NCBI GenBank assembly: GCA_029204225.1
Contig: MU832013.1
Span: forward strand, 27,659 to 91,658
Direction of reading: 5' to 3'
DNA length: 64,000 bases
Source: Diphasiastrum complanatum
Taxonomy: Eukaryota > Streptophyta > Lycopodiopsida > Lycopodiales > Lycopodiaceae
The position numbers were made by a program, and so were the translations under genes. The notes beneath the pieces are model-generated. The model worked only from the letters and a program-made list of their open reading frames with translations, made no database searches and was not told the DNA's origin. Below are positions 42,321 to 57,309 of the stretch, piece after piece; position 1 is the stretch's first letter, and every line of letters begins with the position of its first letter.

Positions 42321-43185
42321 GGTTTGCCCTGGATACAATGTATGACAATCTTGCACCTCTAGATATTGAAAGTCCTAAATGTGTGCTATTTGTAAAGGGG
42401 AGAATAAGGATGGAATTTAAACTTCCCACAACCAGAAAATCAATAGAAGCCAGAAGAAGTGAACAAATATAGAAGTTCTATTATTTGTCTCATTGTAAGA
42501 AAACGCAACATATGAGTGTTGGTTTAATCCAGAGTCAAAACGAAACAGAGATAAGACAAATATTGCAGAATCATCTGATAGAAAATATGAAGAAGAAAAG
42601 GCTATTTAGCCGTGGTCGAAAAGACTGAAGAGCTCTTCTATTAAGAGCATCAAGATTGCAACATTGTGGTTGATGCAAGAGCAAGTTGTAAAACAAATAT
42701 CCTCAACAGCTACAAGTTCTTGAATGATTCAAAAACTTTTGTGTTGGGTGATGGAAGTCGCTAAGTCTCGAGGTCCTCGGGCCTTCCACAACATAATGTC
42801 ACGTGAGCAACTGGAGAGAGAATGTGCAGTACGGAGAGAGAATGCACATTCTCGAAAGAAAATGTCAAATTTTGAAGGAGAGAGAAAAGTGGATGCATAT
42901 TATGCTCCTGTTAGGAATCACCTCCAAAATACTCACAAAACCTGAGCACTTGGCATTAGGTAAAGTGGAACTCGACGGTGTCGTGTTGGTTTTGCACAAG
43001 AACTAGCCAGAGTGTGAAAGTGATGATTCATTGGAGGACTTCAAGCAATATTTCACATAATCAAAATTTGAAATATGAATAATTATAATAAATAAATAAC
43101 ACAAAAAGGGGCTACATTTGGTGCCAAAAAAAGGGACAAATTCAGCATAATACATGCTCTCCCGCCATCCCCACAAAACAGCGAG

Positions 43186-43190
<5 letters not shown>
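42321..43190 (+). promoter_or_regulatory. Region upstream of MinE
   Basis: No recognised gene. An AT-rich run, TATAATAAATAAATAAC (about 43084-43100), is a possible TATA region about 190 bases before the ATG. Small open frames at 42724-42945 and 42803-43006 show no family motif. Confidence 0.35.

Positions 43191-43242
<52 letters not shown>
43191..43242 (+). repeat. (GA)n microsatellite in the MinE 5' region
   Basis: A pure GA run on the coding strand ending 35 bases before the ATG, followed by GAGGGCAAGGGCGAGGGCGA. The placement is nearly the same as in GluRS. Confidence 0.95.
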
Positions 43243-43246
<4 letters not shown>

Positions 43247-43277
43247 GCGTGAGGGCAAGGGCGAGGGCGAGGAGAAG

Positions 43278-43361
43278 ATGGATGCAGCTGTGGGCAGCGT
43301 TCGTTTCTCGTGGCTGCCGATCCGTGATGGGTTTTCCGTCACCGAGGGAGGAAAGAAAAAG
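43278..43361 (+). CDS. MINE1: MinE exon 1
   Basis: Encodes MDAAVGSVRFSWLPIRDGFS and eight more residues, ending at donor GAAAAAG|GTAGCA in phase 0. It has no acidic bias and several hydroxylated and basic residues, as a transit peptide would. Assignment rests on position, frame and splice site, so it is less certain than exon 2. Confidence 0.7.
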
Positions 43362-46233
43362 GTAGCATTCTAATTTAATCATAATGATTGCAGCTGCGTT
43401 AGTCGGCTTTCTTTCTGTGAATATGTGTACTGTCTGTCTATCCGTTATATCAGGTTCAATTAACTTGCATTCGTGTCTTCTTGGCTTAGCTGCTTGCTGT
43501 TGCTTTTCACTCCAATTAATAAACGGGATCCAGTATCAGTTTTCTGGATAATGTTATCAATATGGACGTCAAGAATCTCACTCCTGAAATATGTTGGACG
43601 CAGTTCAGGTTTATCATGTATAGATGCACGTGAAACTTGTACTTATCTGGGCCTGTTTACTGATTTGTATGCGTTTCCGAAGTTGATAAATGATTTCTTA
43701 TTGATCAATGCCGTAAAGTATGAGACGCCGTTAAAAAAACGGTTAATGTCACAGTTTAAAGTGTATACAGCTAGTAATTATTGAGGTGTTTTAATCATAG
43801 ATTTCATCTCGAGCATACGAATGGTTTAACCGTGTTCTTTGATTGGGTATTTAGATACTCGATGCCAGAGTTTAAAAGTGCAGCCGAAGAAGAAGAGTTG
43901 CTCTTCAGTCAGAGATTTGTATTTCAAACATATGACTGTATTGACCATAGCCTTTGATGAGGTTAAAAGGAAAAGAGTAATGTCAGAGCTCAGAAGTGTA
44001 GCTGAAGGAGACAAGGGTTTGGTCACATATTTCATCTCGAATGTAAGAAATTTCATAGACACCCGTTCCGAACCTTTTGGTTCGCCACGTTCCGTACGTA
44101 CGTACGGAGCGAGCTACATTTTCGAGTCTGCTGCGCAGTCCTGCAGAAAACTCGTGAAAACTGATTTGGGAAATCAGAATCTGCCTGCGATCCCACCATT
44201 CTTGCCTGTGAATCTGTGAAATCCTACTCCTGCGATCCCACAATTTCTAGGAATCATTTGCCTCACTGATCCGCGAATGTGAGAAAAGATTGTGAACTGG
44301 CAATTCATTAATCTGCCAACCCATCAACTTCTGTCATGATTATGAATATGTCACATTGGCGATGACTCTGATTTTTGTAATCGGCTTGGTTCTGTGGAGC
44401 TATTCTACGTGCTTCATACTGTGGACAGGGTGTTCGGCTTCATTTATCACTAATTTTTAAACAAATTTGCGAAAAGAAAAAGATCTAGCACATCTACGTT
44501 CCGAACAATTTTTTGGTTCACGTTCGAGCGTTTCGGGCATTTATTTGATGAGGCACTGTTTGATGAGGCACTGAACAGTTGTTGCCCTTGCCCAATCATA
44601 GCTCAAAAAGAAGAGGTGTTTAGTCACGGATTTTATTCTAATCATAAGAGTGCACTGACAGTACGCTTTGATGGGGAAAATGAATGGAAACAGACAACAG
44701 CAGAGTATACAAGTATAGCAAAACCGTAGACGCGTTTTTGTCACAGTGCATTCCAAGAATCAGAATGCAATCGACCGTACATTTCCAGACTTGTAGTGTA
44801 GTTTTGGGACCTATAGTTTAAGATTAAGAGGAATACCAGGTTTATCTTGCAAGAAATCTGCAATCGACATCCTGTTCCTTTTTGTCTTCATACAAGCGAA
44901 GGTTGTCAGCTTTACCAACTTGGGTAAACAATCCTTCCCATGTGTTTTAAGACAGAAAATATTATTGATGCGGTTCAATTGGCGTTTTAGCACAATAGAA
45001 AACTACTACAAATATTGTAATCAAAACAGTTCAGAATTCTTACATGTAAACCAATATGAAAAATAAAGATCACTATTATTGGTTTTACAAACGTTAGTCA
45101 TTATTGAGAATCAAACTCCCAGGGAAACATTCTGAAGAATAGATTGAGTTGGCTGCGATAGTTCTCCTTATGGTGAAAGACGTAATATAAATTGGGCAAC
45201 CACGGGCAATATATCTAGATGACCTGCGTAGTCATGCAACTGTGGGCTTAAGAATGGATTGGCTATGCATTGATTTGTTAAACTTAAGAAACTGAAGCAG
45301 GTATTGAAATTGCAGCTTAAACTTTAATTGGTACATGAGCTTGAGATTATGAGGTTTGCAAGGAGAGTGATTTCTAGGGCCAACAGTCAGTTTTGTAGTT
45401 ATTTCAACTCTTCTTAGGATCCACAGTTTTTTTTCTCGGAAACTGCCCATGTGGGTGTTGAACTTGGGTGGTCATTCCCACACCAGTTTTGACAATTAAA
45501 GAGACAAATTTATAAAGCTAAGAGTAACGATTATCTCAAAAAGGTGAAGAATGAGTTCACAAAAAGTAAGCAGTTATCTGTTATGGGTATAAAAGATTTA
45601 AGTTTTATTACATAGCCCACTCAATCATGGAACTCGCTTTCTGAACTTACGTGGTGATTCAATTTCTGCTCATTTAATATCTTGCAGATGGAAAACAGCC
45701 GCTCTAGTATATCATTTGCACAATCATGTAGTTATTGCTCTAAGAATCAAAGACTGTCAGCTGGAGGATGGAAAAGTTATCAATGCCAAGCTTTCGCGGA
45801 CAATGACATTTCAAATGTTGCACTTGCACAGCACGCTTGGGATCTCATATCTGATGCAGAGAACTTGAGCTTTATTGAGCGCCTGGTGAAGGCATTGCAC
45901 ATCTTGTTTCCTCAGAAGCGCAGGTCTAAGTCCAACGCAGACATAGCGAAGCAGAGATTGAAGATGATCCTTATTTCTGACCGTTGCTCTGTCAGCGATG
46001 AGGCCAAAAGAAAGATTGTTACAAATATAATTGGTGCTCTTTCTGATTTTGTAGAGATCGAGTCGGAAGAAAAGGTGCAATTAAATGTCACTACTGACCC
46101 CCTCCTTGGCACTATCTATGCAGTAACAATTCCTGTTCGGCGTGTGAAGCCTGAATACCAAGATTATAATAAAGAACCTAAAGAAGTCCACTCTGATGAG
46201 GCCTTGAAGGAATTTAGAATGAGATTTGAATAG
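43278..46233 (+). CDS. MINE1: MinE, plastid division-site factor (two exons)
   Basis: MinE works with MinD in the plastid to restrict FtsZ ring assembly to the middle of the organelle. Coding exons 43278-43361 and 45688-46233, joined in phase 0 across a 2326-bp GT-AG intron, give 209 residues (Arabidopsis protein about 229). Residues 1 to about 75 are low in acidic residues and rich in Ser, fitting a transit peptide. The conserved part includes IAKQRLKMILISDRC (the MinD-contact segment, from about residue 114), DEAKRKIVTNIIGALSDFVE and GTIYAVTIPVRRVKPEYQD, the topological-specificity domain. A start at the ATG opening exon 2 is possible, but the upstream exon has a good splice donor and supplies the N-terminus. 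A gene intact at both exons suggests it is active. Confidence 0.92.
43362..45687 (+). other. MinE intron
   Basis: No transposon coding motif. It contains an 18-bp palindrome at 44091-44108 and two similar hairpin phrases, GTTCCGAACC.TTTTGGTTC near 44064 and GTTCCGAACAATTTTTTGGT near 44500. Acceptor AATATCTTGCAG. Confidence 0.6.
44091..44108. repeat. Perfect 18-bp palindrome
   Basis: TCCGTACGTACGTACGGA is self-complementary, with a GTAC repeat core, within the MinE intron. Its function is unknown; it could be the end or centre of a small inverted-repeat element. Confidence 0.9.
45688..46233 (+). CDS. MINE1: MinE exon 2 (functional domains)
   Basis: Acceptor AATATCTTGCAG|ATGGAA; stop TAG at 46231. 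It encodes residues 29-209 with all MinE signature segments: LVKALHILFPQKRRSKSN, then IAKQRLKMILISDRCSVSDE, ALSDFVEIESEEKVQLNV and VTIPVRRVKPEYQD. The C-terminal tail after PEYQD is divergent, as usual in plants. Confidence 0.95.
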   Translation: MENSRSSISFAQSCSYCSKNQRLSAGGWKSYQCQAFADNDISNVALAQHAWDLISDAENLSFIERLVKALHILFPQKRRSKSNADIAKQRLKMILISDRCSVSDEAKRKIVTNIIGALSDFVEIESEEKVQLNVTTDPLLGTIYAVTIPVRRVKPEYQDYNKEPKEVHSDEALKEFRMRFE

Positions 46234-46460
46234 TTTGTAGATATTAAATGGACAATCTGAATTTCCCTGTCGTTCTTGTTTGGAAGAGCACATAGCAATC
46301 TTTACTCATCATCATACATCTTGGGAAGCTAGTTGCTGCCCGTTACTGTAGCACATCCTTTAGACAGACATAAGCTTGTTCGCATACCTGAATCGGGAGT
46401 GGCATGGACTATATTTTACAGCTTGATCCTCTTTGACAAGGATTATGTATATAAAAATCA

Positions 46461-46697
46461 GATTTTTAAAGTTGGGCTTTGTAATGACTTCTATGAGCTA
46501 CCTCTTTCAGTGATGTAGCCAAGAACAGCTGCTTTTACAGATTTTAAAAGTTGGGCTTTGTAATGACTTCTATGAGCTACCTCTTTCAGTGATGTAGCCA
46601 AGAACAACTGCTTTTACAGATTTTAAAAGTTGGGCTTTGTAATGACTTCTATGAGCTACCTCTTTCAGTGATGTAGCCAAGAACAACTGCTTTTACA
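46461..46697 (+). repeat. Tandem triplication, 79-bp unit, downstream of MinE
   Basis: Three units (46461-46539, 46540-46618, 46619-46697), each containing AAAGTTGGGCTTTGTAATGA and ending CTGCTTTTACA. They are almost identical, so the expansion is recent. They lie about 230 bp past the MinE stop, perhaps in its 3' UTR. Confidence 0.95.
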
Positions 46698-47959
46698 GGA
46701 ATGGGGGAATCAATTTCGCAGTCAAATTCCATCAGGCAAAATGGGTCAGTTCATGAGTCTGCCACAAAGACTGGAACTCCTGTAACTTCCCTAACTAAGA
46801 GATCATTTCCAGAGTTCAATCAGTGTCCAGGACGAATAACAATCAACCTAGGATATCCTTCACTGATGATTTGCTGGTTATACACCTTGATAATATGTGC
46901 AGAGATGGCCAATGCTCATAATCTATGCTGAAACCTAAATCTAGTCCCTTCAAAGTGCAATTTTGAGGGTTTATGGGAGTTGTGGGCTAAGGTAGCCTTC
47001 TTAGAAAGGGCATGACATTGCGCAAGAGATTTATTGTACAATCCTCATGGGGAGTTCTCGTAACTATGAATTCAACTCTACATCAATTTATAAACAACTT
47101 AAAAATGTGTGTTGTAAAGTAAGCCAACATAAGAATATGTAAAGCTTCAGTTCTAGGCAATGAATTAGGTGATAATAGTATTGCATATGTTTTTGTTTAA
47201 CATGCTCGCACAAGTGTAATTTTAAAATTTGTGTTACAATTATCTAACATTATATGTGAAAGTAACCAAAAGTAGCTAGCATATATATGTATGTAGTATG
47301 TATTGTGAATCATAGAAGTATTTTTATTGTTAAAATAATCTATTAAAGGCACTTTGATGTCATCCCTTATTTTTGGCCATTATAGAACATCTTACAGATT
47401 TTTTAATTTTGAAGAATGCGTATAAATTTATTTGTTTTTAGTTCACATTTTGAAACGGGTTTTTGTTTTGGAACATGCTTCTATGGGTTGAGGTTTTTAA
47501 TATGGTCCTTTTAATATCTACTATTGTTCTAAATGTCAACTAATAAATGATGATGGTAAAGTTTTGATTTTGATCTTCAAATCAAGAAACTATGATTGAA
47601 ACCAAGAAACTACGATTGAAACCAAGAAATCAAAATGCAAAAACATAAAATTTGAATTGTCATATGATGAAATGTGCATATGGTATCCAAGTATCCTCGT
47701 GGATCTTTTCTAAGGTAACTTGAATTTGTGCCTAAAGTTGAAAACTTGTTTTCAATCAATTTCTTTCTTGTTCTAAGATATGTTGACTAATTTTCTCAAG
47801 TGTTGCCAATACATACATCAAGAGTTTTATTTGTTTGCATACTCATTATTAAAGGCTCCCTTGAATGTAGTAGGTTTTATGGTTTCTATGACAATCTTAG
47901 TACTTTTAGAGTATTCAATAAGTGTCTTGCTATCTTTTTGAGATATTAGATGTTGAATG
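46698..47959. other. AT-rich region after MinE
   Basis: A short open frame at 46701-46931 has no recognised domain. The rest is AT-rich with no repeat or gene that I can support. Confidence 0.5.
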
Positions 47960-48400
47960 GTGCCTTCTCAAGTATCATGATTAGATTTAGACTCTTTATT
48001 ACCAATATATGCACAAGGTTCTCCTCAATAAGGTGGGGAGGAATAAAGGTCTTGTGTCTATCAAATGAGATCAATATTTTATTGATATTTGTTAAAGTTT
48101 TGTGATCCTTGCGAAGTAAATGTCTCTTGCCTTGATCCACATTTCTATATAATGATTGATTTTAGTTGTTATAAGCTTCGCTGCTAAGGCAATATCCACC
48201 CCAAATCCATTTGGTACCGTTTGGTTCATATTTTCCTTGAGGAGTGCATGTTTTGAACACCCAAAGACTCTTAAATGAGTAGTATTAGGCTTTCTTCCAT
48301 TGCATACCTCTTCATAATTTTTCTTATTTAATAACTTGGTAGGACTTAGATTTCTTAGATATATTGCAATGGCTAGAATTTCGTGTTAATAAGAGTGATC
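47960..48400 (-). pseudogene. Copia integrase C-terminal scrap, minus strand
   Basis: Minus-strand translation from about 48385 gives ILAIAIYLRNLSPTKLLNKK and NGRKPNTTHLRVFGCSKHAL, the region after the catalytic E of copia integrase. It decays through stops below 48150. No LTR is visible. Confidence 0.82.
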
Positions 48401-50150
<1,750 letters not shown>

Positions 50151-50639
50151 TAGCATAACCACTCTCAAAACATCCAGCTGAAACATGCCACCATCCCACA
50201 ACACAAAATCGCACGAGCTAGTACAGTGGGGAAGGCAGGCGTCATAGCTGAGCGTTAGTTGTTATACATGTCCAAAAGAAGTTATACTACTCATCAACAT
50301 AAATAGCATTTTAAAACATAGTCCAGTCTTCCCAAACACAAAGATGATTTTATAGCGATAGGTCAAGCCCCTCCGTTCCCGTATCAGGGCGAGTGCCATG
50401 CTGATTAATTTTTGGGCATTGGTTCGTATCAGTTTAATTTGTTTATGGCACAAGTACGAAAAATTTTCATCGTATATATTGCTTATCGCTAAAAGAAATG
50501 GTGTGAACACGTGTGCCAGTGTCAGAGCAAATCCATGCTATTCTAACCTGTGTGACTTAAGAAACTTCACGCACTATTGTCCATACTCCTGAGCATATCC
50601 ATGCTTTCCAGTTGTATCTCACCATAGTCTGATATAACA

Positions 50640-51110
50640 CCCGAATGGGTAATAAATTAGCAAACGCCACGGTTGAATAGTGTAGCTACGAGTAAACTTA
50701 CGTTTATCGTAACTCCATATCCATCTCGTGGTTTTTTTAAACCCTTGTATCGGATAGGCTTCATTTTATTAATGAGGTTCTCATGGTTTTTATAAGGTAT
50801 CAAGTAGATTTGTGCCATTCTAATCCTTCCGTAAAAACCGTTTATCTTACGCAAATCCATGTTGTCCAAGATAATTTGAGGAGAAACCTTGCTTTGGGAC
50901 ACCGTGGGTGTCATTAAACGCAGAAAAATTATATTACTTATGAAGTGATACAATCGAACTAAATAGAAACCAACTAAATTCTGTGATTTAGGATCTTTAT
51001 TAGTCACCTAGAATAGAATATATTTGTGAAGAGACACCTTACCTTTCGAGCATAGGTGATGCTTGCAAAATCTGAAAACTGTTTGAAAAACCCTTACCTG
51101 GATGATTGTA
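50640..51110 (-). pseudogene. Possible Penelope-like element coding fragment, minus strand
   Basis: The minus-strand frame 50657-51007 begins MTNKDPKSQNLVGFYLVRLY and contains NGFYGRIRMAQIYLIPYKNH. The first residues and the preceding 100 bases (CATCACCTATGCTCGAAAGG) match, in the opposite orientation, the sequence at 54500-54610 before the RT fragment. It is therefore probably another part of the same element. I do not recognise the domain by itself. Confidence 0.45.
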
Positions 51111-52050
51111 GCAGTGGTTTCTTGTGAGGATGCCATGTTTAGTCCCCTTGAGTGCTCTTGCCTTCCTTAGTCTTAAAACATTCATATCGTTATTGTGCCA
51201 TTGTGAAAGCAATAATAAGTACTTTTAAGGAGAGACTATCATTCATAGCTTATACAAATCTAAAGCGTATGGTTTCGTGTGCATACCTGTGCAAACACTT
51301 ATCGCTTTATGGTTCGAAACTGAACCTAATAAAAAATGAAGATAGTAGTAATATTCGATGCTACAGAGAGTGCAAGTTTTATTTGTTAGTGCTTACACAT
51401 AGTAGTCTTCCCTGTGAGGAAGCAATCAATCACAAGGATGCTAATGAAACTGGTTATAACATGATGTATACTAATCATAATCAACATATGCCAGCATCTG
51501 AGTTGTATCTTTTGATAATAGTATGATACTATAGTAGCTTTATTTTTGTAGTATGTATGTAACCCTTAGTTACTTATGGAACAACCACACATTCATGTTG
51601 TCCTTTGAAGGATAGTAAAACATATTGTAAACTGTAGTTAATAAACCACATTATCATCCATTCATATTTATAATATGGAGTTTGAATCCATATAACCATT
51701 CATGAGATAGAAAATGCTTCATCGCTGGTCATAATGAAGCACTTGCCTCAACCTATCATACACGATGCATAGTTATCATTATCATGCTTTTTGAAGTATG
51801 CGGAAGGAATTCTTGGTTCATCGCTGGACAACTACCCATATGTATCAACTTTTTAATTATCTTGCTCAGGATAGATTGCTGCAGGTCCATCGTTGGACGA
51901 CAACCTATCCATCCTCAACAAAACTCTTCATTACTGAGTGAGCTTCATCGCTGGTCCATCGAATAAAATATGGAGTAAAAAACATGTCAAAAATGGTAAT
52001 ATGAACCCTCACTGATCCATCGCTGGACAACGGATTCATACCTTCCCATT
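51111..52050. other. Unassigned DNA with a repeated CATCGCTGG motif
   Basis: CATCG(C/T)TGG occurs at 51720, 51819, 51888, 51946 and 52018, mostly followed by ACAAC or TC. The frame 51152-51526 has no recognised domain. The last 65 bases are the inverted tail of the R segment. Confidence 0.55.
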
Positions 52051-52771
52051 TGTAGTGGTTTTCTTTCCTTGCCTAACCTGAATCCAAGATCTAATCAATC
52101 TAGCATCGAAGAGATCAAGTTGTTGTCACGCATAGACTCGTTCCCATGAGAGCAATAGTATAGTTCAGATTTCAGCATGAATGGAAGATCCAAATCTAAC
52201 TCTAACATCCATTAACCCTAAACATTAACACTACATCCATTAACACTACGATCCACAACAAGACAACTTACTCTTTCTCTCTCTTCCTTTTTCTCTCATA
52301 AAAAGTATAACAACATGCAATCCCAATAACAATCAGATCCATCAATTAGCAAAATCCAAAGAAAGCATGAGAGATGGAGAAAAAGTGACAGAGAGCAAGG
52401 ACATTCATCAATCCATTTTAGAAGAGAACCAATCTGCTTTATTGAAATGAGGAAATGAACATGTGTAGGAACTCGAGTTGGTCCCTTTTTATAATAGAGA
52501 GGAGGACCTTGGCCTTTGAATCCTATTGGTCCATTTCTACCTCCCTAATTATTCAAATCCAAATTGGAGGAATACCCAACTTTATTCACTAACTTGACAT
52601 TTAGGCCCTGCAACATTAAAAGTCCCACAAAAAGGCCTAAAGTCCTTTTATTGACTTTCTAATCAAATAACTATGTGATCATCGGGTTGGACTTACACAC
52701 GCAGGGTGCCAAATCCCTCTCACTTATTAACTAGGGTTAGGGTTGCCTTGGGATGCGCAAACCCTCCAACA
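52051..52771 (-). repeat. Gypsy LTR (3' LTR of the gypsy-2 family), minus strand
   Basis: The minus strand starts TGTTGGAGGGTTTGCG at 52771 and ends CCACTACA at 52051, closely matching the + strand LTR at 55716-56458. A polypurine-like GGTGGGGGATAA (52772-52783 on the minus strand) precedes it, so it is a 3' LTR. Its outer flank is AATGG (minus strand; CCATT at 52046-52050), the same pentamer that precedes the other LTR. Confidence 0.9.
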
Positions 52772-53207
52772 TTATCCCCCACCAAAATTGGTGGCAAAAT
52801 TATGTGGCAGAAAACAACGATGGGCTCTTGCAATCCACTTTGAGGTCATCCAAGATGTGAAGCGAGATTCCCAGGAGCCTCCCATCATTGCTGTACGAAA
52901 ATATAAACAAAAAACCAGCAGTTGATCTTTCATATTCGTTGAGGCCATTGGCTTATTTGGATCGAATGCCAGAGGAGGAAGACAATCATCCCATATGGTT
53001 GCCACTAATGCCAACAGAGTTAAATCTTTTGCAAACATTGCCGATTGTCGCACTGTCGGGTCGGAAGAGTGGATATACTCTTGCTGGTATGCTTGTAAGG
53101 CCCGGTGAAAATCCACTAATATTGTCCAGTTGTAGGACTGATGGATGATTGGCCAATTGGGCGTATGGATGGTGATTTTGTCCATAGCCAATCCCAAATC
53201 CTTCCAT
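52772..53207 (-). other. Internal gypsy-2 3' sequence with polypurine tract, inverted
   Basis: Adjoins the 3' LTR. A minus-strand open frame covers it (SDPTVRQSAMFAKDLTLLAL and DCLPPLAFDPNKPM are visible) but matches no domain I know. It joins copia gag at about 53207, so a rearrangement point lies there. Confidence 0.5.
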
Positions 53208-53564
53208 TTATTCATTCTCGACAGACATTTTGAATGTGAAGAATGTCCTTTGTAGATGTAACTTAGTAGTTACATCCCTCACATCAAATAGTGGGTTCAA
53301 AATGTCCCAAACGTCTCTTGACATTTTAGCTTCAGCTATGTGTCCAATCTGTGTATCTGATATATTGAGGATAATAAGCGTGAAAGCTTTATTGTCCTTC
53401 GATTTCCACTTTGAGTCGTCATCTTCAGGTTTTACTTCTGTACCTGTAACAACATCCCATAATTCGCTGGCGATTACCAAGGTCTTCATCTTAAATTTCC
53501 ACAAATGATAATTGGATCCATTTAGCTTGTCTGTGATAAGACCGGCTTTACTTTGAGAATCCAT
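53208..53564 (-). pseudogene. Copia Gag N-terminal fragment, minus strand
   Basis: Encodes ITDKLNGSNYHLWKFKMKTL, WDVVTGTEVKPEDDDSKWKS and VTTKLHLQRTFFTFKMS, the first third of copia Gag, from the ATG at 53564. It is cut after about 119 residues. Two primer-binding-site-like sequences lie upstream. Confidence 0.88.
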
Positions 53565-53715
53565 CTGGAACTTAGTCTGTCGATTATATCGATGATGCTA
53601 AGATGCAGTAATGCCAACAATAGGAAATCGATTCTCTAATATTGAAAGGTTGAAAAGAACTGAAGAGTATGATATTAATTTGATACTGCGAAAGATATCA
53701 AATATTAGAGCTTTA

Positions 53716-53767
53716 GCTCTGATATCATTTTGTAATCAGATAAAATAGCGAAATTGCTCTGATATCA
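53716..53767 (-). other. Two primer-binding-site-like sequences
   Basis: The minus strand reads TGATATCAGAGC at 53716-53727 and again at 53756-53767, one base from the copia TGGTATCAGAGC site for initiator tRNA-Met. They lie upstream of the gag fragment, as expected. The duplication is unusual. The sequence beyond 53768 may be the 5' LTR. Confidence 0.6.
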
Positions 53768-55715
<1,948 letters not shown>

Positions 55716-56458
55716 TGCTGGAGGGTTTGCGGATCCCAGGGCAATCCTAACCCTAGTTAATAAGTGAGAAGGATTTGGCACCCTGTGTGTGTAAGTCCAA
55801 TTCGATGATCACATAGTTATTTGATTAGAAAGTCAATAAAAGGACTTTAGGCCTTTTTGCGGGACTTTTAATGTCGCAGGGCCTAAATGTCAAGTTAGTG
55901 AATAAAGTTGGGTTTCCCTCCAATTTGAATGGTTCTCACTCTTTTTTAAATTTGAATAATTAGGGAGGTAGAAATGGACCAATAGGATTCAGAGGCCAGG
56001 GTCCTCCTCTCTATTATGAAAAGAGACCAACTTGAGTTCCTACACATGTTCATTTTCCCATTTCAATAAAGTAGATTGGTTCTCTTCTGAAATGGATTGA
56101 TGAATGTCCTTGCTCTCTATCACTTTTCCTCCATCTCTCATGCTTTCTTTGGATTTTGTTAATTGTTGGATCTGATTGTTATTGGGATTGCATGTTGTTA
56201 TACTTTTTATGAGAGAAAAAGGGAGAGGGAAAAAGAGTAAGCTATCTTGTTGTGGATCGTAGTGTTAATGGATGTAGTGCTAATGTTTAGGGTTAATGGA
56301 TGTTAGAGTTAGATTTGGATCTTCCATTCATGTTGAGATCCGAACTATACTATCGCTCTCATGGGAACGAATCTATGTGTGACAACTAACTTCATCTCTT
56401 TGATGCTAGATTGGTTAGATCTTGGATTCAGGTTAGGCAAGGAAAGAAAACCACTACA
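55716..56458 (+). repeat. 5' LTR of gypsy element 2
   Basis: Begins TGCTGGAGGGTTTGCGG and ends ACCACTACA. It is highly similar, in inverse orientation, to 52051-52771; the main difference is a small extra segment near 55930. An AATAAAGTAGATTGG signal lies near 56066. Two bases separate its end from the primer-binding site. Confidence 0.92.
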
Positions 56459-56462
56459 ATTT

Positions 56463-56480
56463 TGGCGCCGTTGCCGGGGA
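56463..56480 (+). other. Primer-binding site complementary to tRNA-Asp
   Basis: TGGCGCCGTTGCCGGGGA is the exact complement of the 3' end of plant tRNA-Asp (TCCCCGGCAACGGCGCCA), a primer used by several plant gypsy lineages. Confidence 0.93.
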
Positions 56481-57309
56481 GCTACACCAATTTTTCAGCT
56501 TGTAGCATGTTTGTTGGATGGTTAACTTGCATTAGGCATCTTGTCGTGGCATGAATAGTGTTAAATCTACATTTAGGTTTAGTTTGAGAATGATTTTGCT
56601 TCATTTGAGTGGATTTGCTTGTTTGAAATCTAATCTAACTATTCAGATCACCAATCTTAAGATCCATTTGGATCTAAGATATCAGAAAGAACAACAAAAA
56701 TCGGTCAAATCTGCCAAATTTTGGTCAAAAACAGGCAAAAATCGTCATCAGAGCTGATAACTTTTTGCTCTCTTTTAGGAAACCTTTGCCGAGTTGCAGA
56801 CACCTTCAGTTTCCATCACAAAACCTTCAGTTTGAAGGGCGAAGATTAATTCCCAACAGATTTCCAGAAACATCAAAAAAACCATCAAAAAATACCAAAA
56901 AATCACCAAAACCTTTAAAATAAAGAAAAAGAACCTTCGCTCGATTCATTGTGCATAGGTGTGATTCAGATCTATCTAATGACAGGTCGACAATGAATAA
57001 TACAAAAAAAAAAGGGTTTTCAGAGGATCAGTTTTCATATTGCCATATTTTTGTCAAAAAAGTTACTTTTTTGCAAAAATACAAGTATCACTCTTGTCCT
57101 TTGCCAAAACCTTTGCCAAGTTTCCAAAACATTCTATTTATAATAAAATACTATTTTTGAGTTCAACGAAGATTCTTCTTGTCCAGATCATAGAAAATCT
57201 TTACCTCATCAAACTATAGAAACTGTGTTTTTCTATGTCTGAAACCTTCGCTAGGTTTACTCTAGTTTTATGTGTGTCAGATCTTGCATCTGAGAGTTCG
57301 ACGAAGGTT
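56481..57309 (+). other. Gypsy-2 leader with repeated CCTTCGC-type motifs
   Basis: No gag or protease motif. Phrases such as AACCTTCGCTAGG, AACCTTCGCTCG, GGGCGAAG and CCTTTGCCAAG recur. A similar cluster lies after pol (59860-60370). Confidence 0.6.

Noticed and set aside
42724-43006. A small host gene upstream of MinE
   Set aside because: Two overlapping short frames look protein-like in places (GKVELDGVVLVLHKN) but show no recognised domain or splice structure.
45688-46233. MinE starting at the ATG of exon 2 as a single-exon gene
   Set aside because: The ATG follows directly after a strong acceptor (TATCTTGCAG). Exon 1 upstream has an in-phase donor and a GA-rich 5' region like GluRS. Not fully excluded without RNA data.
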